DNA of 47,688 nucleotides from Ruminococcaceae bacterium UBA1405. GTDB lineage: Bacteria > Bacillota > Clostridia > Oscillospirales > Ruminococcaceae. The stretch covers positions 1 through 47,688 of the forward strand of contig DBQB01000071.1 of assembly GCA_002305685.1 (NCBI GenBank), read 5' to 3'. Shown here piece by piece: positions 16,346-23,916 of the stretch (its first letter is position 1; each line of letters opens with the position of its first letter). Below the pieces are notes generated by a model, which searched no databases, had not been told where the DNA came from, and saw only the letters and a list, made by a program, of their open reading frames with translations. Made by a program: the position numbers and the translations under genes.

Positions 16346-17275
16346 ATGTCCATGGACCGTTTGATTGAAAAAATTGTGGCAACCCAAAATCCTACCGTGG
16401 TGGGATTGGACCCGAAGCTGGACTATATTCCGGGTTATATCAAGGAAGCTGCCTTTGCCCAGTACGGCTACACCCTGGAGGGCGCCGCCGCGGCCTTTTT
16501 GCAGTTCAATAAGGATATTATCGATGCGGTGTGCGATATTGTACCGGCCATCAAGCCCCAGGCCGCTTACTATGAAGCGCTGGGCTGGCAGGGTGTAAAG
16601 TGTCTGTATGAGACCATCCTATACGCCCATTCCAAGAGAATGTTTGTCATTACCGACGGTAAGCGCAACGACATCGGCTCCACCATGGAAGCCTATGCGG
16701 ACGCCCATCTGGGAACCACCCGCGTTGGGGAGGAGATCATCGCCCCCTTCAACGGGGACGCCCTGACCGTCAACGGATACCTGGGTACCGACGGAATCAA
16801 ACCGCTGCTGGATATCTGCAACCGGTATGACAAGGGAATCTTTGTCCTGGCCAAAACCTCCAACCCCAGCTCCGGAGAGCTGCAGGATCGGGAAATTGAT
16901 GGGGAACCGGTTTACCACTATATGTGCCGGATGTGTGAGAGCTGGGGAGAGAGTACCTACAGCAAGTACGGTTATTCCGCCGTGGGTGCGGTGGCGGGAG
17001 CCACCTATCCGGAACAGCTGGCAATCCTGCGCAAAGATATGCCCCACACCTTCTTCCTGATCCCGGGATACGGCGCTCAGGGCGGCGGCGCAGCCGGCCT
17101 TGTGGGTGGTTTTGATGAGAGAGGATTGGGTGGCATTGTCAATTCCTCCCGGGGCATCATCTGTGCCTGGAAGAAATCCGGCCGGCCCGAGACAGAGCAC
17201 GCTTTGGCCGCCAGGGATGAGGCGCTTCGGATGCGCGAGGATATCACCTCCCATCTGCCCAAAATCCAGCTGTAA
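16346..17275 (+). CDS. pyrF: Orotidine 5'-phosphate decarboxylase (type 2)
   Basis: Decarboxylates OMP to UMP, the last step of UMP synthesis, 309 residues, which is the length of the type 2 family rather than the 230-residue classical one. Motifs: VVGLDPKLDYIP at the N-terminus, the catalytic ITDGKRNDIGSTMEAYA (Lys and Asp residues), VNGYLGTDGIKPLL and the phosphate-binding IPGYGAQGGGAAG with VNSSRGI. Start ATG 16346 follows AAGGAG by nine bases. Second gene of the pyrC-pyrF unit. Confidence 0.93.
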   Translation: MSMDRLIEKIVATQNPTVVGLDPKLDYIPGYIKEAAFAQYGYTLEGAAAAFLQFNKDIIDAVCDIVPAIKPQAAYYEALGWQGVKCLYETILYAHSKRMFVITDGKRNDIGSTMEAYADAHLGTTRVGEEIIAPFNGDALTVNGYLGTDGIKPLLDICNRYDKGIFVLAKTSNPSSGELQDREIDGEPVYHYMCRMCESWGESTYSKYGYSAVGAVAGATYPEQLAILRKDMPHTFFLIPGYGAQGGGAAGLVGGFDERGLGGIVNSSRGIICAWKKSGRPETEHALAARDEALRMREDITSHLPKIQL

Positions 17276-17610
17276 TCTTCCGTATCCCGTAGGAGGTTAC
17301 CAGCGCCATACAGATAGGGAAAATGTCTCCCAGCTTAAAACATGTTGCACAGAATATCGGGCAAACCTCATGCAAAATCTTGATGAAACGTGGGATTGTG
17401 CTTTGTCGTTTCCTGTAGTATAATAACCGCGCAGTTAGTATACCGGCATTGAATATATGGACAATTCAATCATTGCCTTGTACTATTTTCTCACAGATCC
17501 CAGTACGGGCAGGCTGCATTCTGATTATCATGATGATACCATAGACAAAAGCGGGAATCAGACCGCTTATGCGTTAGATGCATCAAATAAAACAGGAGGA
17601 AGCAATTGTT
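17276..17610 (+). other. Intergenic region with prs promoter and long untranslated leader
   Basis: About 335 bases with no supported gene. The first 120 show nothing clear, and no convincing terminator follows pyrF. A promoter lies at 17396-17424. The inferred transcript then has a leader of about 180 bases containing an ATTGAAT/ATTCAAT inverted repeat near 17448-17470. No known riboswitch consensus is recognised in it. Confidence 0.5.
17396..17424 (+). promoter_or_regulatory. Promoter for prs
   Basis: TTGTGC (17396-17401), a 17-base spacer and a perfect TATAAT (17419-17424). Confidence 0.65.
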
Positions 17611-18762
17611 ATGTCATTCAAATCCACAAGCGACGCTATTTTCGATCCCAAAGACCGGGTAGCTCCTCTCGGCATTATTGCCATGAAAGGTACCGAGGAA
17701 CTGGCGGCCAAAATCGACCACTATATGGTGGAGTGGAGTAAAATGGGCGGCGGCACGGAAGAATCCTTCCTCATCTCGGCAGAATGCCCCCGCTTTGCAT
17801 CGGGAGATGGAAAGGGACTGATCCGTTCCACAGTGCGGGGTTTTGATCTTTTTATCCTGGTGGATGTGGGCAACTACAACTGTACCTACAATTTGTTTGG
17901 ATACGAAAACCATATGTCTCCGGATGACCATTATCAGGATCTCAAGCGGCTGATCCAGGCGGCGGGCGGTAAGGCGCACCGTATCAACGTCATTATGCCC
18001 ATTCTCTATGGCGGACGTCAGCACCGGCGCAACTATCGGGAAAGCCTCGACTGTGCCGTTATGCTGCAGGAGCTGCAGAGCATGGGGGTAAGCAATCTGG
18101 TTACCTTTGACGCCCACGATCCCAGAGTCTGCAACGCGGTACCACTGATGGGTTTTGACAATATGATGCCTACCTATCAGGTGATGAAGTGTATGTTTAA
18201 CCATGTGCCGGATCTGCATCTGGATAAAGATCACTTTATGATCGTCAGCCCCGACGAGGGCGCCATCAACCGCAATATGTACTATGCCTCGGTGCTGGAG
18301 GTCAATCTGGGAATGTTCTATAAACGCCGTGACTATTCCCGTATTGTCAACGGCAGAAACCCCATTGTGGCCCATGAATATCTGGGCGACTCGGTGGAGG
18401 GAAAGGATATCTTTATCTCCGACGATATCATCGCCTCCGGTGAATCGATGCTGGATATCGCTTATGAGCTGAAAAAACGCAAAGCCAACCGTATCTTCAC
18501 CAATGCGACCTATGCGCTGTTTACCCACGGACTGGAAAGCTTTGATAAAGCCTATGCGGAAGGAGTTCTTTCCGGCGTGTTCGGTACCAACCTGACCTAC
18601 CGCACCCCGGAACTAAAAAGCCGTCCCTGGTTCTATGAGGTGGATTTGTCCAAATATATCTCCTACTTCATCGCTTCCCTCAACCACGATATGTCGGTGA
18701 GCATGATTTTGGACCCTCACGATAAGATCCGCAATCTGTTGGAATCCCGGGGAACCAAATAA
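17611..18762 (+). CDS. prs: Ribose-phosphate pyrophosphokinase, divergent long form
   Basis: PRPP synthetase, 383 residues against about 315 for classical Prs, a divergent form known in Clostridia. It makes PRPP from ribose 5-phosphate and ATP for nucleotide and amino acid synthesis, consistent with the pyr genes upstream. Recognisable blocks are INVIMPILYGGRQHRR (the PY-R-QDR region), LVTFDAHDPRV (in place of DLHAxQ), VSPDEGAINRN and the PRPP loop IFISDDIIASGESMLD. The extra length is an N-terminal extension and internal insertions. Start ATG 17611 is eleven bases after AGGAGG. Because several classical motifs are altered, a related phosphoribosyltransferase-like role cannot be fully excluded. 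Confidence 0.85.
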   Translation: MSFKSTSDAIFDPKDRVAPLGIIAMKGTEELAAKIDHYMVEWSKMGGGTEESFLISAECPRFASGDGKGLIRSTVRGFDLFILVDVGNYNCTYNLFGYENHMSPDDHYQDLKRLIQAAGGKAHRINVIMPILYGGRQHRRNYRESLDCAVMLQELQSMGVSNLVTFDAHDPRVCNAVPLMGFDNMMPTYQVMKCMFNHVPDLHLDKDHFMIVSPDEGAINRNMYYASVLEVNLGMFYKRRDYSRIVNGRNPIVAHEYLGDSVEGKDIFISDDIIASGESMLDIAYELKKRKANRIFTNATYALFTHGLESFDKAYAEGVLSGVFGTNLTYRTPELKSRPWFYEVDLSKYISYFIASLNHDMSVSMILDPHDKIRNLLESRGTK

Positions 18763-18769
18763 CAAAACC

Positions 18770-18802
18770 AACTCCGCCATCCCGTATGGCGGAGTTTTCT
18801 TT
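18770..18802 (+). terminator. Terminator after prs
   Basis: A perfect stem AACTCCGCCAT (18770-18780) / ATGGCGGAGTT (18786-18796, counting the A at 18786) with a four- to five-base loop is followed by TTTTCTTTT. Confidence 0.85.
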
Positions 18803-18834
18803 TCACGCAATTATGGAAAGAGAGGATGATCGAT

Positions 18835-19719
18835 ATGCAGTTGGATGCACACGGCCAGCGTTGGTATCGAGGAAATTTACACGCCCACACCACCCTTTCC
18901 GACGGCAAACAGACGCCGGAAAAATGTATTGAAATTTATCGCAGCGCCGGATATGACTTTTTGGCCATCACCGATCACTGGCGTTGGCATCCGGAGGAAT
19001 CCTCGCCGGATTTTCTTCTGCTTTCCGGCGCCGAGTACGATACCGGTACCAACGATGTCACCCAGGGGGTATATCATATTCTGGGCGTTGGCGCCAAAAC
19101 CCCTCCGGCGCTGATTCGACGTCCTGCGCCCTGCCCTCAAGGGATCATCGACGCCATCCATCAGGCGGATGGCATCGCTATTTTGGCCCATCCGGCCTGG
19201 TCGCTTAACCGCTCCGAGGAGGTGGCGCAGCTCAGCGGATTTGACGGGACGGAGATCTACAACACCGTCTCCGGTATCCCCTGGAACGCCCGCCCCTATT
19301 CGGGACAGTTTGTGGATGAGCTGGCGGTCCAGGGAAGATATCTCCCCTGTATGGCGGCGGATGACGTCCACTTTTATCAGGGGGATCAGACCCGGTCCTA
19401 TCTGATGGTACAGTGCGATGCGCTGAGCCGGGAAGATATCCTCAATGCCCTGCGCCAGGGCAGATACTATGCGACGCAGGGGCCAAGGGTGGAATCTTTT
19501 GTGGTTGAAGATGGGGTTGTTAAGGTAGAATGCTCCCCGGTGCAGCATATTGTCTTTTATTCCAACGCCATCTATTCTTCCCATCGGGTAGCCAGCGGGG
19601 AGGGGATTACCCAGGCCTGTTACCCGTTGCAGGAGATCGAGACCTACGTCCGGGTGGAGCTGATTGACGCCCAGGGAAACACCGCCTGGACCTCTCCTGT
19701 TGCGGTGAAGAAACCATGA
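18835..19719 (+). CDS. PHP-domain metal-dependent phosphoesterase
   Basis: PHP-superfamily protein of 294 residues with the metal ligands in order: NLHAHTTLSDG, AITDHWRW, SGAEYD, AILAHPAW and AADDVH. This set fits the stand-alone PHP hydrolases (TrpH-like nucleotidases or oligoribonuclease-type enzymes); the C-terminal 70 residues form a beta-rich domain (VESFVVEDGVVKVECSP) seen in several such proteins. Start ATG 18835 has AGAGG nine bases upstream; the ATG three codons earlier is too close. Its stop overlaps the mutY start (ATGA), so the two are translationally coupled. No promoter fits between the prs terminator and this gene, so readthrough from prs may be its source. The substrate is unknown. 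Confidence 0.8.
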   Translation: MQLDAHGQRWYRGNLHAHTTLSDGKQTPEKCIEIYRSAGYDFLAITDHWRWHPEESSPDFLLLSGAEYDTGTNDVTQGVYHILGVGAKTPPALIRRPAPCPQGIIDAIHQADGIAILAHPAWSLNRSEEVAQLSGFDGTEIYNTVSGIPWNARPYSGQFVDELAVQGRYLPCMAADDVHFYQGDQTRSYLMVQCDALSREDILNALRQGRYYATQGPRVESFVVEDGVVKVECSPVQHIVFYSNAIYSSHRVASGEGITQACYPLQEIETYVRVELIDAQGNTAWTSPVAVKKP

Positions 19720-20861
19720 AGCAGCAGGAAATCCGGTATCCCCTCCCCGATTTTCCGGACCAGGAAACCGCAAAACCTCTGGATCTGCAGCCCGTCCTGA
19801 AGATGGCGCCGCCTTTGATCCAATGGTTTGTCCGGTATCACAGAAAACTGCCATGGCGTGTGGTGGACCGGGAGAAACGTTCCCATCCTTATCAGGTTTG
19901 GGTTTCTGAGATCATGTTGCAGCAAACCCGGGTGGAGGCGGTTAAGGAGTATTATACCCGTTTTATGCGGGAATTTCCTACGGTACAGGCTCTGGCACAG
20001 GCGCCGCAGCAACAGCTGCTTAAACTCTGGGAGGGCTTGGGCTACTATAGCCGTGCCAGAAACCTTCAGAAAGCTGCCCAGCAGGTGGTGGATCAGTGGG
20101 GTGGGGAGCTTGCACCCCACCGGGAGATGCTGAGAAAGCTGCCGGGGGTGGGCAGTTATACCTCCGGCGCGATTGCCTCCATCGCTTTCGGAGAGCCGGT
20201 TCCTGCGGTGGACGGAAACGTGCTGCGGGTGATCGCTCGGGTGTTGGACTGTCATCGGGATATCACGCGACCGGACACCAAAGCGGCGGTGGAAAGGTGT
20301 TTGGAGCAGGTGTTTTTGTGTGAAGGTCCGGCCCGGCAGCGGCCGGATCTCTTTAATCAGGCGCTGATGGAGTTGGGGGCCACGGTGTGTATCCCTAATG
20401 GTGCTCCTGCCTGTGAGAGATGTCCGGTGAAGCGATTCTGCATTGGCTTTTCCAGATCGACGGCGTCCTCCTTGCCGGTAAAGGGAGTCAAGAAGCCCCG
20501 TCGGGTGGAATACCGCACCGTTGCGCTGCTGCGATGGAATGGGAAGGTAGCGCTGTGCCAGCGTCCCTCCAAAGGGCTGTTGGCCGGATTGTGGGAGCTG
20601 CCCAATCTGGAGGGAAAGCTCTCCTGCGAACAACTGGCGCAGCAGCTGAAAATTTCTCCGTCCCAGGTGGAAATCGCCCATCCTCTGCGGGAAGCGCGTC
20701 ATCTGTTTACCCATATCCAGTGGGAGATGACGGGATGGGAGCTGATACTGGCGGACGGGAGCGTTCCCCCTGGGCCGGAGAACTGGGTCTGGCTGACGCC
20801 GGAGCAGCAAAAGGCCTATTCTGTCCCATCCGCCCTTCGAGTCTATCGGGAGATGATATAG
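19716..20861 (+). CDS. mutY: A/G-specific adenine DNA glycosylase
   Basis: Base-excision glycosylase that removes adenine mispaired with 8-oxoguanine, 381 residues. The helix-hairpin-helix core shows EIMLQQTRVEAV with the catalytic glutamate, LPGVGSYTSGAIASIAFG and PAVDGNVLRVIARV with the catalytic aspartate. Four cysteines in C-x6-C-x2-C-x5-C (CIPNGAPACERCPVKRFC) hold the [4Fe-4S] cluster. The C-terminal NUDIX-like domain (VALCQRPSKGLLAGLWELPNLEG) recognises oxoG. It is coupled to the PHP gene by a four-base overlap and is followed by a strong terminator. The N-terminus carries about 25 extra residues before the glycosylase fold. Confidence 0.93.
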   Translation: MKQQEIRYPLPDFPDQETAKPLDLQPVLKMAPPLIQWFVRYHRKLPWRVVDREKRSHPYQVWVSEIMLQQTRVEAVKEYYTRFMREFPTVQALAQAPQQQLLKLWEGLGYYSRARNLQKAAQQVVDQWGGELAPHREMLRKLPGVGSYTSGAIASIAFGEPVPAVDGNVLRVIARVLDCHRDITRPDTKAAVERCLEQVFLCEGPARQRPDLFNQALMELGATVCIPNGAPACERCPVKRFCIGFSRSTASSLPVKGVKKPRRVEYRTVALLRWNGKVALCQRPSKGLLAGLWELPNLEGKLSCEQLAQQLKISPSQVEIAHPLREARHLFTHIQWEMTGWELILADGSVPPGPENWVWLTPEQQKAYSVPSALRVYREMI

Positions 20862-20927
20862 CCTTTTTGGAAGGGCAGATATAGATAGGCGGGATTGCTG
20901 TGAGATAGAAATCTTTTGGATTGGGGT

Positions 20928-20970
20928 GCCGCTGTAAAAGGTTTGACAAACCTTTTACAGCGGCATTTTT
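20928..20970 (+). terminator. Terminator after mutY
   Basis: A perfect 18-base inverted repeat (20928-20945 with 20947-20964, core GCCGCTGTAAAAGG) is followed by ATTTTT. Very strong. Confidence 0.9.
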
Positions 20971-21008
20971 GCGCTCATCTTTTATGTGATTTTCCGGCCT
21001 AAAATTCA

Positions 21009-21037
21009 TTGCAATGTTTGTGGAATGGTATTATACT
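21009..21037 (+). promoter_or_regulatory. Promoter for beta-propeller gene
   Basis: TTGCAA (21009-21014), a 17-base spacer and TATACT (21032-21037); a second TATAAT lies eight bases further on. Confidence 0.55.
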
Positions 21038-21078
21038 CTATAATATAGCGCAGTGAAATTTAAAAAGGAGTGATATTT

Positions 21079-23085
21079 ATGTCAAATCCAGTTCTTTTAC
21101 TCTCCTGTGATTTTTCCGATTTTGCGATCGGGCCATTTCCTTACGATCCGGACCATTCTGCCATGGGGGAATATCACTATTATCCTCCCAAAGGATATCG
21201 GGGCATATGGTATGATCCCATTGCCAACTATGCTTATCAGGGGCCCAGCTGGCTGATCACGGAGGAAGATGGACGTAAATATATGGAGCAGATGCGTGTT
21301 GGAAGTCCGGGGCCCCATATATCTTGTCCAACACTGGTAGCGGGGGATAAGGATTGGACGGATTATACCGTCAGTGTTCGGATGCGCAGCTTGTATACGC
21401 AGGAGCCTGCTGGTATCTTGTTCCGGTATCAGACCAGTTTGATGCACTATGCCTTCTATCTGTGCGACCAAAAAGCCCAGCTGTATCGGATTGAAAAGGA
21501 TGTTCGGACCCTGCTGGCGCAAACGGATTTTGCTTTTGATGCAGACACCTTCTATACCCTGCAAGCGGAGGTATCGGCCAATAAAATCCATCTCAGCGTA
21601 GACGGCAAGCAGGTCTTATCGGTGGAAGATGACCGCTATGCCGATGGATGCATTGCATTGGCGTCCTATATGCCGGCACAGTATACCGATGTGAAGGTTG
21701 TATGTTCCGAGCCGGCGGCACAGCGCTTTATGAAGCTCCAGAAAAAGAAAGCAGCGGTTCTTGCCGAAAAAAGAGCCAAATATCCCCAGCCAAAACTGTA
21801 CAAAATCATCGATCTTCAGAATTTTGGCGCAGGCAGACAGATCCGCTTTGGACACCTCACCGGTACCGATGAGATGTTTTTCCTGATGGCGCAGCATCAA
21901 AAGAGGGTATACAAAGATCGGTACGCTGTGATCAGCTGTCTTACGGCTGTCAGTTTACAGACAGGAAAGGTGCTGTGGCAGATTGGAGAGCCGAAGGACG
22001 ATCCGGAAAACGCTTATCTCACCGCAGACCTTCCGATGCAGATCTATGATATCGATGGGGATGGAATTGACGAAGTCATTGTATCCCGCAACTTTAAACT
22101 GATGATCTTAGACGGTCCAACCGGGAAGGTGAAAAAGAGCGTGCCGACGCCCCGCAATGACCAGGATGCAGCTTCCTTATGCGGCATTGAATTCAAAAAG
22201 CACGCCTTTGAACGTCTGAATGTGGACGCCATCCGCATTGTCAATGTGTCCGGTCATGCCCGTCCAGAGGAGATTATGATCAAGGACCGGTACAGCCGTC
22301 TTTGGATTTATGACAAAGACCTCAACTTTGAATGGATGTTCACAGAGTTTAATACCGGCCATTTCCCCTACGGATATGATTTCAACGGAGACGGCAAGGA
22401 AGAAATCTTCAGCTGTTACAATATGGTTTCCTCCGACGGAAAGCTGAGCTGGAAACTGCCCATTCATACCGATCACACCGATGAGATCATTGTGGGAAAG
22501 ATGGATCCTGACAGGGATGAGTTTATCGCTATCGTTTCCGGCTGGGAAGGCTTTATGATGGTAGACAAACAGGGCAATATCATGGTGCGGGATATCAACG
22601 GACACGGACAGCGTATCAGTACCGGTAACTATTGCCCTGAGAAGCGGGGAATGGAAATCTGTACGACAACCTACTGGGGAAACCAGGGAATCGTATATCT
22701 GTACGACTGCAAGGGCAATGAAATATGGCACCGGGAAGACGGTGGCAACGGCAATATCATTGCGCCGGTAAACTGGAGCGGGGACGGAACAGAGCTGATA
22801 CTGCTCAATGGAAACGTTACCTATGGCGGCATGATTGACGGAGACGGGGATAGGGTGGTCGTATTTCCCGATGACGGACATCCCGATCTGTGCGCAGAGG
22901 TCATCCATTTGACGGGAGATGCAAGGGATGAGATTGTGCTGTGGGATGAGCATAAGATGTATCTCTACACACAGGATCGCCCGTGCGAGTGTAGCGGCAA
23001 AGAGTATGTCCCGGAAAAGTATCCGCACTACAATGGTTCCAACTATCGCGGCGAGTATTCGTTTCCTCACTGGCGTAAACGGTGA
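21079..23085 (+). CDS. Cytoplasmic LamG-like plus beta-propeller protein, rhamnogalacturonan lyase-like
   Basis: A protein of 668 residues without signal peptide or membrane segment. Residues about 60-215 look like a concanavalin/LamG-type jelly roll (WTDYTVSVRMRSLY, AGILFRYQ, IHLSVDGKQVLSVEDDRYADG). A basic helical linker follows, then a propeller with calcium-type blades IYDIDGDGIDEVIV, YDFNGDGKEEIFS and NWSGDGTELIL. The layout of the last blades (DPDRDEFIAIVSGWEG; LTGDARDEIVLW; MYLYTQDRP) echoes PL11 rhamnogalacturonan lyases such as YesW, but similarity is distant and I cannot place catalytic residues. Start ATG 21079 has AAGGAG eight bases upstream. It stands alone between two terminators. 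A role on imported pectic fragments is an inference supported only by pectin genes 17 kb away. Confidence 0.55.
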   Translation: MSNPVLLLSCDFSDFAIGPFPYDPDHSAMGEYHYYPPKGYRGIWYDPIANYAYQGPSWLITEEDGRKYMEQMRVGSPGPHISCPTLVAGDKDWTDYTVSVRMRSLYTQEPAGILFRYQTSLMHYAFYLCDQKAQLYRIEKDVRTLLAQTDFAFDADTFYTLQAEVSANKIHLSVDGKQVLSVEDDRYADGCIALASYMPAQYTDVKVVCSEPAAQRFMKLQKKKAAVLAEKRAKYPQPKLYKIIDLQNFGAGRQIRFGHLTGTDEMFFLMAQHQKRVYKDRYAVISCLTAVSLQTGKVLWQIGEPKDDPENAYLTADLPMQIYDIDGDGIDEVIVSRNFKLMILDGPTGKVKKSVPTPRNDQDAASLCGIEFKKHAFERLNVDAIRIVNVSGHARPEEIMIKDRYSRLWIYDKDLNFEWMFTEFNTGHFPYGYDFNGDGKEEIFSCYNMVSSDGKLSWKLPIHTDHTDEIIVGKMDPDRDEFIAIVSGWEGFMMVDKQGNIMVRDINGHGQRISTGNYCPEKRGMEICTTTYWGNQGIVYLYDCKGNEIWHREDGGNGNIIAPVNWSGDGTELILLNGNVTYGGMIDGDGDRVVVFPDDGHPDLCAEVIHLTGDARDEIVLWDEHKMYLYTQDRPCECSGKEYVPEKYPHYNGSNYRGEYSFPHWRKR

Positions 23086-23141
23086 GCAGCGATTTCCTAT
23101 GACCGGGATAGTTTAAGAAAGCGTTGAATGTTTTCACCAGC

Positions 23142-23190
23142 AAAAAGGACGGAACACAGAAACTTTGATTTCTGCGTTCCGTCCTTTTTT
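23142..23190. terminator. Bidirectional terminator between propeller gene and two-component genes
   Basis: A stem AAAAAGGACGGAAC-CAGAAA / TTTCTG-GTTCCGTCCTTTTT carries T runs on both strands, serving the convergent propeller gene (plus) and response regulator gene (minus). Confidence 0.88.
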
Positions 23191-23326
23191 GGTGTTTTCT
23201 CAGTTGTAGAGGAACTGGCTGTAGCAAATGCTCTGTGCTTAGATTTTTGAAGGATGGAATAGGCGGGAATATATGCGGTCAAAGCAATGGCGCTGCTGAG
23301 ATGCCCCATCACTGTTCCAATTGTTT

Positions 23327-23440
23327 TCAGTAATCTCCAAAGACCATATTCAGTTCCCATTGGCTATGTAGTCCCAATTTCTTTAATATAGTGGTTTTTT
23401 GATTGGCAATGGTTTTGGGGGAGGAGAATAGTTCAATTTT
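23327..23440 (-). pseudogene. Out-of-frame remnant of response regulator HTH
   Basis: The minus-strand frame shifted relative to the regulator encodes IELFSSPKTIANQKTTI followed by LKKLGLHSQWELNMVFGDY and a TGA ending at 23327. This is the second half of a LuxR-type helix-turn-helix with no start of its own, so it belongs to the upstream regulator. Confidence 0.65.
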
Positions 23441-23916
23441 TTTCCCATCATCATATCAAATACCGTGCGTTCAGCATAGGATAGATCCGAAAGGATAAGA
23501 GAGCGTATCATCCATTCCTGAGGGGTATGTCCTCGCACGGTGGAGCGAAGGGTCCCGGCCAACAGGGAGAATTGACTCTTAAACAAATATCCCGATGCAA
23601 AGGAACGCTTGCTGGCTTCCAAAATGATTTCAGGATTTTCAAATACTGTCAAAATCACAATTTTGGTATGGATGGCGGTACGAATCTCTCTGGCGGCATC
23701 GATTCCGTCCATATAGGAGGAGGAAAGATTTAAATCCATCAGTACGACATCGGGCAGCTGTTGTTTTGCCATCTGTACTGCTTGCTGCCGGCCCTTTGCA
23801 ATTCCCACACAGCGCAGATCGTCGCTTTGCTGCAAGGTGTGAAGGATTAGGCGAGCAAAGTCATCATCGTCCTCCACCACCAAAACTCTTATTTCTTTCT
23901 GTGCTTGCGTGGCCAT
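23383..23916 (-). CDS. NarL/LuxR-type response regulator with broken DNA-binding domain
   Basis: The receiver domain is intact: VLVVEDDDDFARL acid pocket, phospho-acceptor Asp61 in VVLMDLNL, IVILTVF and the lysine in YLFKSQF. The frame then enters a LuxR-type HTH (LSYAERTVFDMMMGKK) and ends abnormally at 23383 with a proline-rich tail. The lost recognition part, SPKTIANQKTTILKKLGL, is found in another minus-strand frame running on to a stop at 23327. The break is at or next to an A7 run (plus-strand T 23438-23444). About five residues of the normal spacing are also missing, so one deletion of roughly 16 bases would explain both. Start ATG 23916 overlaps the kinase stop (TAATG) with AAAGGAGG before it. 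As read, it could be phosphorylated but not bind DNA. Confidence 0.75.
   Translation of the reverse strand: MATQAQKEIRVLVVEDDDDFARLILHTLQQSDDLRCVGIAKGRQQAVQMAKQQLPDVVLMDLNLSSSYMDGIDAAREIRTAIHTKIVILTVFENPEIILEASKRSFASGYLFKSQFSLLAGTLRSTVRGHTPQEWMIRSLILSDLSYAERTVFDMMMGKKLNYSPPPKPLPIKKPLY

Noticed and set aside
14959..16353. A 464-residue minus-strand frame opposite pyrC
   Set aside because: His-rich, low-complexity shadow of dihydroorotase codons; no start site or motif of its own.
19644..20810. Minus-strand frame opposite mutY
   Set aside because: MutY has every catalytic and Fe-S residue on the plus strand; the opposite frame lacks motifs.
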